64,000 nucleotides of DNA from Tianweitania sp. UT-5YL-CI-8 (lineage in GTDB: Bacteria > Pseudomonadota > Alphaproteobacteria > Rhizobiales > Rhizobiaceae). Positions 9,874-19,048 of the stretch are shown here, piece after piece (the stretch's first letter is position 1; the number at the start of each line of letters is the position of its first letter). Position numbers and translations under genes: made by a program. The notes beneath the pieces were generated by a model. That model did not search any database. It was not told the DNA's origin and saw nothing but the letters and a program-made list of their open reading frames with translations. The stretch spans positions 62,001-126,000 of the forward strand of contig NZ_JASCRR010000003.1 of assembly GCF_030010215.1 (NCBI RefSeq), written 5' to 3'.

Positions 9874-10716
9874 GTGGACGAGACCGTCGATCCCCTGCAG
9901 AAAGCCGTCCGCGAGGCGGATCGCGACCGCTATATCTCGGTGCTCTATGCGCCGGAGGAGAAGCGGCGCGCGCTTCTGTCCCTCTATGCCTTTAACGCCG
10001 AGATAGCCTCCGTCCGCGAGCGGGTGCGCGAGCCGCTGCCAGGCGAGATCCGGCTGCAATGGTGGCGCGACCTGATTGCGGCTGACAATCTGGAAGGCGC
10101 CGGCGGCAGCCCTTTGGCTGTCTCGTTGATTGAAACTATCCGTGTCCACCATCTCCCGCGCGAGGCCTTCGACAATTATCTCGAGGCACGGCTGTTCGAT
10201 CTCTACGACGATCCCATGCCGAGCCGCACCGACCTCGAAGGCTATTGCGGGGAAACCGCGTCGGTTATGATCCAGCTTGCCGCGATGGTGCTGGAACCCG
10301 CGGCGGCCAGAACCGTGGCAGAACTGGCGGGCCATGCCGGTTGCGCACAAGCGATTATCGGCCTGCTGCGGTTACAGCCGATCCATCAGCGACGCGGGCA
10401 ATGTTATGTGCCCACCGACATCCTTGCCGCTGCCGGAACGTCCGTCGACCAATTTCTGGAGGATGCGGCTTCACCGTCCTCACGCATGGCGCTAGCCGCG
10501 ATGCGTGCGCTGGCGCGGGAGCATCTGGCCGCCTTCGAAAGCGGTGCAAAAGACTTGCCTCAAGTACTGCGGCCGGCATTTTTGCCGCTGGCGCTAACGC
10601 GCGCCTATCTCGACCGGTTGGAGAAAGCCGGGCCATCTTCGGCACCGGCTGCGACGGACATCTCGATGCTCCGCCGCCATGCGTTGATGTTTCGCCGCGC
10701 GTGGCGTGGCTGGTAG
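9874..10716 (+). CDS. Squalene/phytoene synthase-family protein (NDUFAF6-like)
   Basis: About 280 aa from the GTG at 9874; an in-frame TTG at 9859 overlapping the previous gene is the alternative. It is an all-helical isoprenoid-synthase-fold protein: LLSLYAFNAEIASVRERV then GEIRLQWWRDLI replace the first Asp-rich motif region, and YCGETASVM and GLLRLQPIH follow. The classical DxxxD motifs of true squalene or phytoene synthases are not obvious. It therefore resembles the NDUFAF6-like branch, which fits its Mth938 (NDUFAF3-like) neighbour. Its stop is only 4 bp from the stop of the opposing trmFO. Confidence 0.8.
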   Translation: MDETVDPLQKAVREADRDRYISVLYAPEEKRRALLSLYAFNAEIASVRERVREPLPGEIRLQWWRDLIAADNLEGAGGSPLAVSLIETIRVHHLPREAFDNYLEARLFDLYDDPMPSRTDLEGYCGETASVMIQLAAMVLEPAAARTVAELAGHAGCAQAIIGLLRLQPIHQRRGQCYVPTDILAAAGTSVDQFLEDAASPSSRMALAAMRALAREHLAAFESGAKDLPQVLRPAFLPLALTRAYLDRLEKAGPSSAPAATDISMLRRHALMFRRAWRGW

Positions 10717-10720
10717 GCTG

Positions 10721-12133
10721 CTACTCCGCCGCTGCCTGTTGCTGCGCCGGTAGGCCGAGCCATGTCCGGCAATCGGCAAGCGCACGCGACGTCATCGCCT
10801 TCTTCTTGGCAATTGTCTTTTCCTTGCCGCGCAGGCGTTTGCCTTCGGATTTCGGCGTTTCGACAGGCGGAAACAGGCCGAAATTGATGTTCATCGGCTG
10901 AAACGAGCGCTTGCCCGGTTCCTCATCCGAGGTGATGTGACCGCCTGTGATATGGTTGAGCAAGGCTCCGAAGGCCGTGGTCAGTGGTGGTGGCGCAACC
11001 GTCTCGCCAAGCCGCGCTGCGGCGGCAAATCGGCCCGCAAGCAGCCCAATGGAAGCGCTCTCGACATAGCCCTCGCAGCCCGTGATCTGGCCCGCAAAAC
11101 GGAGCCCGTCGCGGCCTTTGAGCTGCAGGGTCGGATCGAGCAGTACAGGCGAATTGATGTAGGTGTTGCGGTGCAGGCCGCCCAGCCGGGCAAACTCCGC
11201 ATTCTGCAGGCCCGGGATCATGCGCAGGATGTGCGTCTGTTCGCCATGGCGTAGCTTGGTCTGGAAACCGACCATGTTGTAAAGCGTACCCAGCGCGTTG
11301 TCCTGGCGCAGCTGCACCACCGCATAGGCCTTCACCGTGGGATTGTGCGCGTTGGTCAATCCCATCGGCTTCATCGGCCCGTGGCGCAAGGTCTCAGGTC
11401 CGCGCTCGGCCATGATCTCGATCGGCAGGCAGCCGTCGAAATAGGGTGTGCCTTCCCAGTCCTTGAACTCGGTCTTCTGACCATCGAGCAGCGCCTGGAT
11501 GAACGCGTCGTACTGCTCCTTGTCCATCGGGCAGTTGATGTAGTCCTTGCCGGTGCCGCCGGGACCGACCTTGTCGTAGCGCGACTGGAACCAGCAGATA
11601 TCCATGTCGATGCTGTCGAAATGCACGATGGGAGCTATGGCGTCGAAGAAAGCCAGCGCGTCCTTTCCGGTGGCTTCGCCGATGGCTGCCGCGAGCGACG
11701 GCGCAGTCAGTGGGCCGGTGGCGATGATCGTCTGATCCCATTCCTCGGGCGGAAGGCCGGTGACTTCTTCGCGCGCCAGCGTGATCAGCGGGTGCGATTC
11801 GATCTTACGGGTCACTGCGTCGGAAAATCCGTCGCGGTCGACCGCCAGCGCGCCGCCGGCCGGAACCTGGTTGGCATCCCCGCAGGCCATGATCAGCGAG
11901 CCTGCGAGACGCATTTCGGCGTGCAGCAGGCCGACCGCATTGCTCTCGGCATCGTCGGAGCGGAAGGAGTTCGAGCAGACGAGTTCGGCGAGTCCGGCCG
12001 TCTTGTGCGCATCGGTGCCGCGCAGGGGCCGCATTTCGTGCAGCACGACGGGCACGCCGGCTTGTGCGATTTGCCAGGCGGCTTCCGATCCGGCCAGGCC
12101 GCCGCCGATGATGTGGATTGGCTTGTGTGTCAT
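10721..12133 (-). CDS. trmFO: Methylenetetrahydrofolate-tRNA-(uracil-54-C5)-methyltransferase TrmFO
   Basis: 470 aa from the ATG at 12133 (a longer frame to 12199 lacks support). The N-terminal FAD-binding motif [15 protein letters not shown] is followed by [18 protein letters not shown], both diagnostic of TrmFO/Gid proteins. It methylates U54 of tRNA to ribothymidine using methylene-THF and FADH2. It is convergent with the squalene-synthase-like gene and divergent from the small secreted-protein gene at 12240. Confidence 0.96.
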   Translation of the reverse strand: MTHKPIHIIGGGLAGSEAAWQIAQAGVPVVLHEMRPLRGTDAHKTAGLAELVCSNSFRSDDAESNAVGLLHAEMRLAGSLIMACGDANQVPAGGALAVDRDGFSDAVTRKIESHPLITLAREEVTGLPPEEWDQTIIATGPLTAPSLAAAIGEATGKDALAFFDAIAPIVHFDSIDMDICWFQSRYDKVGPGGTGKDYINCPMDKEQYDAFIQALLDGQKTEFKDWEGTPYFDGCLPIEIMAERGPETLRHGPMKPMGLTNAHNPTVKAYAVVQLRQDNALGTLYNMVGFQTKLRHGEQTHILRMIPGLQNAEFARLGGLHRNTYINSPVLLDPTLQLKGRDGLRFAGQITGCEGYVESASIGLLAGRFAAAARLGETVAPPPLTTAFGALLNHITGGHITSDEEPGKRSFQPMNINFGLFPPVETPKSEGKRLRGKEKTIAKKKAMTSRALADCRTWLGLPAQQQAAAE

Positions 12134-12239
12134 GCGCGCCGAAATAATGCTTTGCGGCAGCGAAAGCAATCGCGGCAGGCGTTTACCACGTTTCGACACG
12201 CCAGTTGTGAACGACGCAGCGCTTATTCATAAAGCGGGG

Positions 12240-12827
12240 ATGATCTCGCGCACACGCTCAATCTCGGTCATCCTGGTCTCCGTGCTTCTTTCGGGAGTGG
12301 CACAAAGCGCCCACGCGCAGGCAGTCTCAGTAAGGGTGCTGGAGGTTTGCCATGGTTATGGCTGCGCCTTCCGCTCCAAGCTTAGCCCGACGTCCGCGAA
12401 TACCGCTAGCTTCGTCACGATCATGGCGAAGGGCAGGGCCTCGCCGGCTGCCGAACGCGCCGCGGTCGCCAAGGCGGTTCAACATTACGAGACCCTTGCA
12501 CTCAAGGTGACGGGAGTCCGAGACGATGCGAAGTCGAAATTCGCCGCTTCGAGAATCCACGGGCAGATGGATTGCATCGACGAATCGGGCAACACGCGCG
12601 GCCTGCTGCTTTATTTGCAGGCACGCGGGTTGCTCAGGCACCACAGCGTGGCCGCAAACACGTCGAGAGGCTTTCTTCTCGACGGACGGTATCCACACTG
12701 GACGGCGGTGCTTCGGGAACGATCAGGCGCGAACTGGTCGGTGGATTCCTGGGTCGAGCCGATGGGCGGGCGGCCAGAAATTGTTCCTTTGCAAGATTGG
12801 AAGAGCAAGCGTCTATCCAACGGCTGA
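12240..12827 (+). CDS. Conserved hypothetical secreted protein
   Basis: 195 aa from the ATG at 12240 with a clear signal peptide (RTRSISVILVSVLLSGVAQS then AHAQA as cleavage site). The mature part has four Cys at conserved-looking positions (CHGYGC, CIDES and similar), the segment GQMDCIDESGNTRG and a C-terminal WTAVLRERSGANWSVDSW. I recognise this only as a conserved rhizobial periplasmic protein with no assigned function. It is divergent from trmFO with a gap of about 106 bp. The downstream hairpin at 12865 separates it from the opposing DUF1127 genes. Confidence 0.75.
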   Translation: MISRTRSISVILVSVLLSGVAQSAHAQAVSVRVLEVCHGYGCAFRSKLSPTSANTASFVTIMAKGRASPAAERAAVAKAVQHYETLALKVTGVRDDAKSKFAASRIHGQMDCIDESGNTRGLLLYLQARGLLRHHSVAANTSRGFLLDGRYPHWTAVLRERSGANWSVDSWVEPMGGRPEIVPLQDWKSKRLSNG

Positions 12828-12864
12828 GAGGGTCACGCGCCCAAGGAAATATATGCCCAAAACA

Positions 12865-12900
12865 GCGACACCCGCCGGGGGAGGAACCGGCGGGTGTCGC
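12865..12900 (-). terminator. Rho-independent terminator of the DUF1127 transcript
   Basis: The arms GCGACACCCGCCGG (12865-12878) and CCGGCGGGTGTCGC (12887-12900) form a perfect 14-bp stem with an 8-nt loop. On the minus strand the stem is followed by TGTTTTGG. On the plus strand it is followed by a run of A, so it mainly terminates minus-strand transcription from the two DUF1127 genes and may also block readthrough from 12240-12827. Confidence 0.8.
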
Positions 12901-12988
12901 AAAAAGGGTCGGCTTTCGGGGGGAGGAGGGCCGACCGGCCGACTGGACCTTTAGGAGGAGGCAGATCCAGCCGGAATTCCTCGTATTC

Positions 12989-13129
12989 TTAGAGTCCGCG
13001 GCGGGCTAGCGACGGAATTTCATCGCGCCGGACGCCTACGTCAGCAAGCTGGCGATTGGACAGGCGACCCAGCTCATCGACCGTCTGGCGATAGGAGCGC
13101 CAATTACGGATGGTGCGGATCAGGTTCAT
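12989..13129 (-). CDS. DUF1127 small protein, copy 2
   Basis: 46 aa beginning MNLIRTIRNWRSYRQTVDEL and continuing with GRLSNRQLADVGV, the YjiS-like/DUF1127 pattern of an amphipathic Arg-rich helix followed by LSxxxLxDxGxxRxxI. It starts at the ATG at 13127-13129 and ends with TAA at 12989. It sits 36 bp downstream of a second, similar copy. Small DUF1127 proteins in alphaproteobacteria are linked to RNA turnover and phosphate metabolism; the role of this one is inferred. It lacks the C-terminal aromatic residue of its neighbour. Confidence 0.85.
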   Translation of the reverse strand: MNLIRTIRNWRSYRQTVDELGRLSNRQLADVGVRRDEIPSLARRGL

Positions 13130-13165
13130 TTTCGTTCTCTTTTCGGTTTATACAGTAGCCGCTAA

Positions 13166-13306
13166 TTAAGCGGTCTTGCGGGCGACGTAAGGAATTTCAG
13201 CGCGGTTGATGCCGAGATCGGTGAGTTCGCGGTTCGACAGACGGCTCAGTTCGTTGATGGTCTGACGGTAGCTGCGCCAATTGCGGTAATTGCGGATCAG
13301 GTTCAT
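13166..13306 (-). CDS. DUF1127 small protein, copy 1
   Basis: 46 aa beginning MNLIRNYRNWRSYRQTINEL and ending in YVARKTA, with the DUF1127 core LSNRELTDLGINRAEI. It shares the MNLIR...RNWRSYRQT start with the copy immediately downstream and the same length, so the pair is a tandem duplication. The start ATG is at 13304-13306. The 36-bp spacer and shared terminator indicate one transcript. The upstream 220 bp is AT-rich relative to the region and probably contains the promoter. Confidence 0.88.
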   Translation of the reverse strand: MNLIRNYRNWRSYRQTINELSRLSNRELTDLGINRAEIPYVARKTA

Positions 13307-13530
13307 GATATTGCTCGTTTCGTCTTTGTTTCGATTTTCATTCGTTCTTTGTACGTGGCTTAAATATGAGCATTGGGTCCAAATTTAAAGCAACAATGCG
13401 GTATGGCAGCCCTGCGTTTTGTGCAATGCACCATTAAGGCTTGTTTTAGGGGTACGGCGGAGTTGCGGCTGTGCCCAATGACAAGGCATGTAAAGGAAAA
13501 ATTCAGCATGGAACGAGGGACGGAACGGAC

Positions 13531-14631
13531 ATGACCAGCTACGCGTCGCGCGTAAAGAAAGACATCATGCGCTGGGTCGAAGACGGGCTCATCACATCTG
13601 TTGTGGCGGAGCAACTTGCCCTCGACGTCGAAAGCCGCGACCGCAAGGCGCTCAACTTCGGCTCGATCCTGGCGGTTCTGGCAGCATTGCTGTTCGGGGC
13701 GGCAATTCTCATTTTCGTGGCCGCCAATTGGGAAGGCATCCCGCGTCTGGCCAGGGTGACGATGCTGTTCGCGTTGATCCTCGCCGCCTATATGAGCGGC
13801 GCTTGGTTCAAACTGCGCGACCATGCGGCGATTGGCGAAGCCTGCTGGATCGTCGGTGCTGCGGCGTTCGGCGGCACCATCGCTTTGATAGGCCAGATGT
13901 ACCACATGTCAGGCGATGAGGCGTCCGCCTTGATCGTCTGGATGGCCGCCACCGGACTTGCGGCGGCAGCCCTTCGTTCGAGCATGCTCACCGTGTTCGG
14001 CGTCGGAATCGCGATCGCCTGGCTTTTTGTGGGCGACTTCGATCCGTTTGGCACCCATAGCCTGCCGCACATCTTCCTGCTGTTTCTCGCGGCTTTCTGG
14101 ATGTTGTCTTATTGGACCCGAAGCCAACCGGCCCGGCATGTGATCCTGCTGACGTTGCTTTCTTATGCCGTCGTCTGGGCGTTGGACGGAGACGTGTTCG
14201 AAACGGCCATGGTGGTCGCCGTTGTGTCCGTTGTACTTCTCGCTCTGTCGCTTCTGCTGCCGGAGCAGACGGACCGCTTTGTTCAGCTTGGCGGTTATCT
14301 GCCTCTGCATGGGCTGATCGGGTTTATGACAGGCATCTTCGTGATTCAAATGTACCGCTTTGAAGATGGCGGGTTCGTCCTGGCGGCCATTGCAGCGCTC
14401 ACTGTCATCGCTGCGACACTGGTGCTCGGCGGTCGGGAGAGTAAGGCACTGCGCTGGCTCGCCTATCTCGGATTCGCCATCGAATTGGCCATCGTCTACC
14501 TCGTCATGGTCGGCTCTATGGCCGGCACGGCCGGCTTTTTTCTCGTCGCGGCACTGATCCTGGCTCTGCTGGCGTTCGTCATCATCCGGATCGAGAAACG
14601 TATGAAGCCTTCCGTGCAAGGAGCCGTATGA
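13531..14631 (+). CDS. DUF2157 membrane protein
   Basis: About 366 aa from the ATG at 13531 (an upstream frame to 13471 is less likely). A soluble N-terminal helical segment (DIMRWVEDGLITSVVAEQL) leads into at least ten hydrophobic segments. The junction LNFGSILAVLAALLFGAAIL followed by FVAANWEGIPR is the hallmark of DUF2157. The stop overlaps the next gene by 4 bp; DUF2157 and GDYXXLXY proteins are usual partners, sometimes fused. Function is unknown; a membrane or envelope role is inferred. Confidence 0.85.
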   Translation: MTSYASRVKKDIMRWVEDGLITSVVAEQLALDVESRDRKALNFGSILAVLAALLFGAAILIFVAANWEGIPRLARVTMLFALILAAYMSGAWFKLRDHAAIGEACWIVGAAAFGGTIALIGQMYHMSGDEASALIVWMAATGLAAAALRSSMLTVFGVGIAIAWLFVGDFDPFGTHSLPHIFLLFLAAFWMLSYWTRSQPARHVILLTLLSYAVVWALDGDVFETAMVVAVVSVVLLALSLLLPEQTDRFVQLGGYLPLHGLIGFMTGIFVIQMYRFEDGGFVLAAIAALTVIAATLVLGGRESKALRWLAYLGFAIELAIVYLVMVGSMAGTAGFFLVAALILALLAFVIIRIEKRMKPSVQGAV

Positions 14632-15209
14632 TGCCGAAAAAGACAATACTTCTGTCCGCCCTGGTGGTCGCGCTGGCCCAGATCGGTTTCCTCGGCTGGA
14701 TGATCATGGCGCGCGCCGCCGTGCTCCGCGATGGTCGTGAGGTGCTTCTGAAGGTGGAGCCGGTCGATCCGCGCGATCTCTTGCGTGGCGACTATGTGCG
14801 GCTCGGCTATGAGATATCGTCCATCCCAGCCCATCTGTTTCGCAATGTCGACGAAGCCGGGATCGGGCCTGATGTGGATGTCACTGTCCGGCTTTCACGT
14901 CAGAGCGACGGATTTTGGCACGCAACGGATGCCTGGATCGGGCAATCCGTCGCCGGCGCAGCCACCGAGGCCGTCGACATCTCCGGCAAAACAACCAGCG
15001 GGTTTTTCGGCAGCGAAGACAATCAGGTCGTGTCGATAGACTATGGGCTTGAGCGGTTCTATCTGCCGGAAGGCGAGGGGCTGGCTATCGAGCGTGACAT
15101 GCGCACCCGCAATTTCGGCATCAAGGCTGCCGTCGCCGGCGATGGGACGTCGCAGATCAAGGCTTTGATGGACGGCGACACCCTGCTCTTCGAAGAACCA
15201 TTTTATTGA
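14628..15209 (+). CDS. GDYXXLXY-domain membrane-anchored protein
   Basis: 193 aa with an N-terminal membrane helix (ILLSALVVALAQIGFLGWMI) and an extracytoplasmic domain. The signature LLRGDYVRLGYEIS falls at about residues 50-63, preceded by VLLKVEPVDPRD. A second conserved part, FGSEDNQVVSIDYGLERFYLPEGEG, lies near residues 125-150. It is translationally coupled to the DUF2157 gene through an ATGA overlap. The function of the pair is not known. Confidence 0.87.
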   Translation: MMPKKTILLSALVVALAQIGFLGWMIMARAAVLRDGREVLLKVEPVDPRDLLRGDYVRLGYEISSIPAHLFRNVDEAGIGPDVDVTVRLSRQSDGFWHATDAWIGQSVAGAATEAVDISGKTTSGFFGSEDNQVVSIDYGLERFYLPEGEGLAIERDMRTRNFGIKAAVAGDGTSQIKALMDGDTLLFEEPFY

Positions 15210-15266
15210 CGAGCGGACGCTGGTTCTACAAGTCACTGTCTAAAGATGTATAGCAAGCCAGTGAAG

Positions 15267-15351
15267 TGGTGCGGATGATAGGAATCGAACCTACACGCCT
15301 TTCGGCACTGGAACCTAAATCCAGGGCGTCTACCAGTTCCGCCACATCCGC
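15267..15351 (-). tRNA. tRNA-Leu (anticodon UAG)
   Basis: Read on the minus strand, the 85-nt gene starts GCGGATG (15351 downwards) and pairs with CATCCGC before A and the encoded CCA. The anticodon stem CTGGA/TCCAG encloses the loop TTTAGGT, giving anticodon TAG for CUA codons. A long variable arm with a GCC/GGC-type stem (typical of tRNA-Leu) and the T-arm GTAGG TTCGATT CCTAT are present. Confidence 0.95.
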
Positions 15352-15691
15352 ATCGTGACGCCCAATCTCATGCCGCCATCATTCTGTCAATGTAGGGGTG
15401 GAAATCTGCCGGAAACCGGCCGAAAAGTCGAAGATGGTTGAAAATTTGCAACGCCTATGACAAAAGGCCAGTCGAAGGTGGAGGATTGTAACTGCCTGCA
15501 AAACGAAGACTGCGATAAAAACAAGCTATAACAAGCCCTTATCGGAGATCTCGTTGCGGTTGGATACCGGTGAGCCTAATGGCGAATCCGGATTTCTGGT
15601 TACGAATTCGAAGCCACCCCGGCAAAGGAATTCCGGCAGGCTGAACGGCAGGAGCCGATTCGCCGCGCCAGTTGACGATAACAAAGGTTTT
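15352..15691. other. Intergenic gap between tRNA-Leu and trigger factor
   Basis: About 340 bp with no convincing gene. The trigger-factor frame is open back to 15554, but that extension lacks family similarity and a ribosome-binding site. The tRNA-Leu promoter must read from here on the minus strand and the tig promoter on the plus strand. I could not identify convincing -35/-10 pairs. Confidence 0.6.
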
Positions 15692-15694
15692 ATG

Positions 15695-17179
15695 ATGCAG
15701 GTCACCGAAACGCTCAATTCCGGCCTCAAGCGCGAGATCAAGGTCACCGTGCCTGCTGGCGATATGGAAGCCCGTCTTGCCAAGCGGCTTACCGACGCCA
15801 AGGACAAGGTGAAGATCAACGGCTTCCGTCCTGGCAAAGTGCCGCTGCAGCATATCCGTAAGATGTACGGCAAGTCCTTCATGGCTGAGGTCGTCAACGA
15901 GATCCTGAGCGACTCGACCCGCAACATCATCGCCGAGCGCGGCGAGAAGGCCGCCATGCAGCCCGAGGTCAAGATGACCGAGGACGAGAAGGAAGCCGAG
16001 AAGATTTTGGCCGGCGGCGCGGATTTCGAGTTCGAGCTGTCCTACGAAGTCATCCCCGCGATTGAAATTCAGGACGCCTCGACGATCACTGTTACCCGCC
16101 AAGTCTACGACGTTCCGGAGAGCGAAGTCGACGAACAGGTCAAGCGCGTTGCCGAATCGTCGCGCTCGTTCGAGCCCAAGGATGGCGAGGCTGAAGAAGG
16201 TGACCGAGTCACCATCGACTATCTCGGCAAGATCGACGGCGTGGCCTTCGACGGCGGCGCAGGGTCCGACCAACCGCTCGTGCTGGGGTCCAAGGAATTC
16301 ATCCCCGGTTTCGAAGAGCAACTCATCGGTGCCAAGGCCGGCGACGAGAAGACCGTCACCGTGACCTTCCCTGAGAACTACCAGGCCACGCATTTGTCGG
16401 GCAAGGAAGCCACCTTCGAAGTCACCGTCAAGGAAGTCTCCAAGCCGGGTGAATTGGAAATCAACGACGAGACTGCCAAGACCCTCGGCCTCGAATCGCT
16501 TGAGAAGCTGCGCGAGATCGTGCGCGGCCAGATCGAGAACCAGTTCGGCGCCATGACCCGCCAGAAGGTGAAGCGTCAGCTGCTCGACCAGCTCGATGAG
16601 GCCTACAAGTTCGAAGCGCCTTCCAAGCTGATCGAAGCCGAATTCAACAACATCTGGTCGCAGGTTTCGCGCGATCTCGATGCCGCCGGCCGCACTTTCG
16701 AAGACGAAGAGACGACTGAGGAAGAAGCCCGCGCCGAATACCAGCGCCTGGCAGAGCGTCGCGTCCGTCTCGGCCTCGTACTTGCCGAGATCGGCGAGAA
16801 GGCTGGCGTCACCGTGTCCGACGAGGAGATGCAGCGCGGCCTGTTCGAGACGATCCGCCGCTATCCGGCGAGCCAGCAGCAGGAAGTGTTCGAGTTCTAC
16901 CGCAATAATCCGTCTGCCATGGTCAACCTGCGCGCGCCGTTGTTCGAGGAAAAGGTCGTCGATCACCTGCTGTCGCAGATCGCTATCACCGACGAGAAAG
17001 TCAGCAAGGAACAGTTGATGGCCGAGGACGACGAGTCGGCCGAGTCCGAGGACGGCAAGCCGGCCAAAAAGGCCAGCAAGAAGGCGGCTGCTGAAAAGAC
17101 TGAAGCCGCCGATGGCGAGGAGCCCAAGAAGAAGGCCGCTTCCAAGAAGAAGTCTGCCAAGGACGCCGACACCGAATAA
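15695..17179 (+). CDS. tig: Trigger factor, ribosome-associated chaperone and prolyl isomerase
   Basis: 494 aa from the ATG at 15695 (adjacent ATG at 15692 also possible; AAAGG lies at 15683-15687). The N-terminal ribosome-binding domain contains the [18 protein letters not shown] signature. The FKBP-type PPIase domain follows ([33 protein letters not shown]), then a helical C-terminal chaperone domain. The C terminus ends in an unusually long Lys/Glu/Ala-rich tail of roughly 45 residues, common in rhizobial Tig. It binds nascent chains at the exit tunnel. Confidence 0.97.
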   Translation: MQVTETLNSGLKREIKVTVPAGDMEARLAKRLTDAKDKVKINGFRPGKVPLQHIRKMYGKSFMAEVVNEILSDSTRNIIAERGEKAAMQPEVKMTEDEKEAEKILAGGADFEFELSYEVIPAIEIQDASTITVTRQVYDVPESEVDEQVKRVAESSRSFEPKDGEAEEGDRVTIDYLGKIDGVAFDGGAGSDQPLVLGSKEFIPGFEEQLIGAKAGDEKTVTVTFPENYQATHLSGKEATFEVTVKEVSKPGELEINDETAKTLGLESLEKLREIVRGQIENQFGAMTRQKVKRQLLDQLDEAYKFEAPSKLIEAEFNNIWSQVSRDLDAAGRTFEDEETTEEEARAEYQRLAERRVRLGLVLAEIGEKAGVTVSDEEMQRGLFETIRRYPASQQQEVFEFYRNNPSAMVNLRAPLFEEKVVDHLLSQIAITDEKVSKEQLMAEDDESAESEDGKPAKKASKKAAAEKTEAADGEEPKKKAASKKKSAKDADTE

Positions 17180-17197
17180 GAGTCATTTGATCCAATG

Positions 17198-17232
17198 AAA
17201 AAGCCCGTTGGTGAAAACCGACGGGCTTTTTT
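17198..17232 (+). terminator. Rho-independent terminator of tig
   Basis: AAAAAGCCCGT (17198-17208) pairs with ACGGGCTTTTT (17221-17231) around a 12-nt loop, followed by further T. The A run at the 5' side makes it potentially bidirectional, serving the convergent radC gene as well. Confidence 0.9.
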
Positions 17233-17263
17233 TGTAAGTGTTAACTTACGGATTGCTTGGGCG

Positions 17264-18028
17264 TTAGATGAGCTGCATACCTTTCATGCTGGCCACACCA
17301 TGACGGCCTATAATGATGTGGTCATGAATGGAGATGCCGAGAGGCTTGGCGATATCGATGATGGTTTTTGTCATGTCGATATCGGCACGAGACGGCGTCG
17401 GGTCTCCCGATGGGTGATTGTGCAACAAAATCAGAGCTGTCGCAGATAACTCTAAAGCTCTTTTGATGACCTCGCGCGGATACACCGGCGTATGGTCCAC
17501 CGTCCCGGTCTGCTGCACCTCGTCGGCGATCAGCGTGTTCTTCTTGTCGAGGAAGAGAATGCGGAATTGTTCTCGCTGTTCGAACGCCATAGCGGCACGG
17601 CAGTATTCCAGGACCTGCGTCCATGAGGACAGGATTTCGCGTTTCGCGATCTCGCCCCGCGCCATCTTGCGCGCTGTGGCTGCGATTATCTTGAGGTCCA
17701 GCGCGACTGCTGGACCGATGCCCTTCACCTCTTGCAGCAACGTCACAGGCGCGCCTAGCACCTCCGAAATCGATCCGAAGCGGGTGAGCAAGGCCTTGGC
17801 AACCGGTTTGGTATCGGCGCGAGGGATCAACCGGAACAACAAAAGCTCCAGCAGTTCATAATCGGCCATGGCATCTGCGCCGGCAGCGGCGAAGCGTTCC
17901 CGCAGCCGGTCGCGGTGTCCGAGATAATGCGGCTTTGGTGCATCGGGCGGCTGGGACGTCGGGAGTGGCGTTGGCGCGGCAAAGCGTTCGCCAAAGAAAC
18001 CGCGCTCGTCCTCTTCGCCTTCGCTCAT
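17264..18028 (-). CDS. radC: RadC/JAB-domain DNA repair-associated protein
   Basis: 254 aa. The N-terminal helix-hairpin-helix-like part contains [14 protein letters not shown]. The C-terminal MPN/JAB domain has the metal motif [16 protein letters not shown] (HxHPxGDxxPSxxD). The family name RadC is historical; repair activity has been questioned and the biochemical role is uncertain. The start ATG at 18028 precedes map by 48 bp in the transcript direction (map lies upstream), so the two genes may be co-transcribed. Confidence 0.93.
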   Translation of the reverse strand: MSEGEEDERGFFGERFAAPTPLPTSQPPDAPKPHYLGHRDRLRERFAAAGADAMADYELLELLLFRLIPRADTKPVAKALLTRFGSISEVLGAPVTLLQEVKGIGPAVALDLKIIAATARKMARGEIAKREILSSWTQVLEYCRAAMAFEQREQFRILFLDKKNTLIADEVQQTGTVDHTPVYPREVIKRALELSATALILLHNHPSGDPTPSRADIDMTKTIIDIAKPLGISIHDHIIIGRHGVASMKGMQLI

Positions 18029-18076
18029 GCGCCTAGCCCCTCGCGCGAGCGCCGAGATGCTCGACGCCGGGCGATC

Positions 18077-18904
18077 TTAAGAGGGCAGGCCCGGCCGGTC
18101 GAGCCCATTTCGCGACAGCGTGAAAATCTCGCAGCCGTCCTTGGTCACACCGATCGTGTGTTCGTATTGCGCCGACAGCGAGCGGTCACGCGTCACGGCG
18201 GTCCATCCATCCGACAGCACCTTCACATGCGGCCGGCCGAGATTGATCATCGGCTCGACGGTGAAGATCATGCCCTCGCGCATCTCGACACCTTCATTCG
18301 GTGTACCGTAGTGCAGGATGTTGGGCGCATCGTGAAACAGAAGTCCGACGCCATGGCCGCAAAAGTCGCGAACGACCGAACAGCGCTCTGCTTCGGCATA
18401 AGTCTGGATCGCTGCGCCGATGGCGCCTGTGCGAACGCCCGGCTTGATTGCGGCGATGCCGCGCATAAGGCATTCGTGGGTCACTTCCATCAGGCGCTCG
18501 GCCGCGCGCTTGACTGTACCGACCGGATACATGCGGCTTGAGTCGCCATGCCAGCCGTCGAGGATATAGGTGACATCGATATTGACGATGTCTCCGTCGC
18601 GCAGCGGCTTGTCGTCGGGAATGCCATGGCAGACGACATGGTTGATTGAGGTGCAGGTCGACTTGGTATAGCCGCGGTAATTCAACGTGGCAGGCAGCGC
18701 GCCATTGTCCATGCCGAACTCGAAGACAAAGCGGTCGATCGTGTTCGTCGTTACGCCCGGCGCGACGATTGCGGCAAGCTGATCCAGGCATTGCGAGGTA
18801 AGAGCGCACGCCTTGCGCATGCCTTCGAAGGCATCGGCGCCATAAAGCCGGATCTGGCCGGTGTTGCGAAGCGGAGCCGTGTCGGCGTCGAGATAGGTGA
18901 CCAT
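18077..18904 (-). CDS. map: Type I methionine aminopeptidase
   Basis: 275 aa from the ATG at 18904 (the frame is open to 19030 without family similarity). It removes the initiator methionine from nascent proteins. Metal-site motifs are NHVVCHGIPD, DIVNIDVTYILDGWHGDSSRM, FCGHGVGLLFHDAPN (HxxGxGxxFH-type) and FTVEPMI with the ligand Glu. These match the pita-bread fold of MetAP-I. It lies directly upstream of radC on the same strand. Confidence 0.96.
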   Translation of the reverse strand: MVTYLDADTAPLRNTGQIRLYGADAFEGMRKACALTSQCLDQLAAIVAPGVTTNTIDRFVFEFGMDNGALPATLNYRGYTKSTCTSINHVVCHGIPDDKPLRDGDIVNIDVTYILDGWHGDSSRMYPVGTVKRAAERLMEVTHECLMRGIAAIKPGVRTGAIGAAIQTYAEAERCSVVRDFCGHGVGLLFHDAPNILHYGTPNEGVEMREGMIFTVEPMINLGRPHVKVLSDGWTAVTRDRSLSAQYEHTIGVTKDGCEIFTLSRNGLDRPGLPS

Positions 18905-19048
18905 GGATACAATGCCGGGATGAGAATGGGATCGCGCGGAAAATCCGCCAGCTGTTGCTAGAGATTTGGCATTGTCGGTGGCGGGTTTCAACCCACAAGA
19001 GCTTGAAGTGGCCACTTTCAGCGGTTCCACGCGTCAAACAGCGCAGTT

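Noticed and set aside
15539-16966. A 475-codon minus-strand open frame opposite trigger factor
   Set aside because: Trigger factor domains are unambiguous on the plus strand; the antisense frame is Asp/Leu/His-rich without family features.
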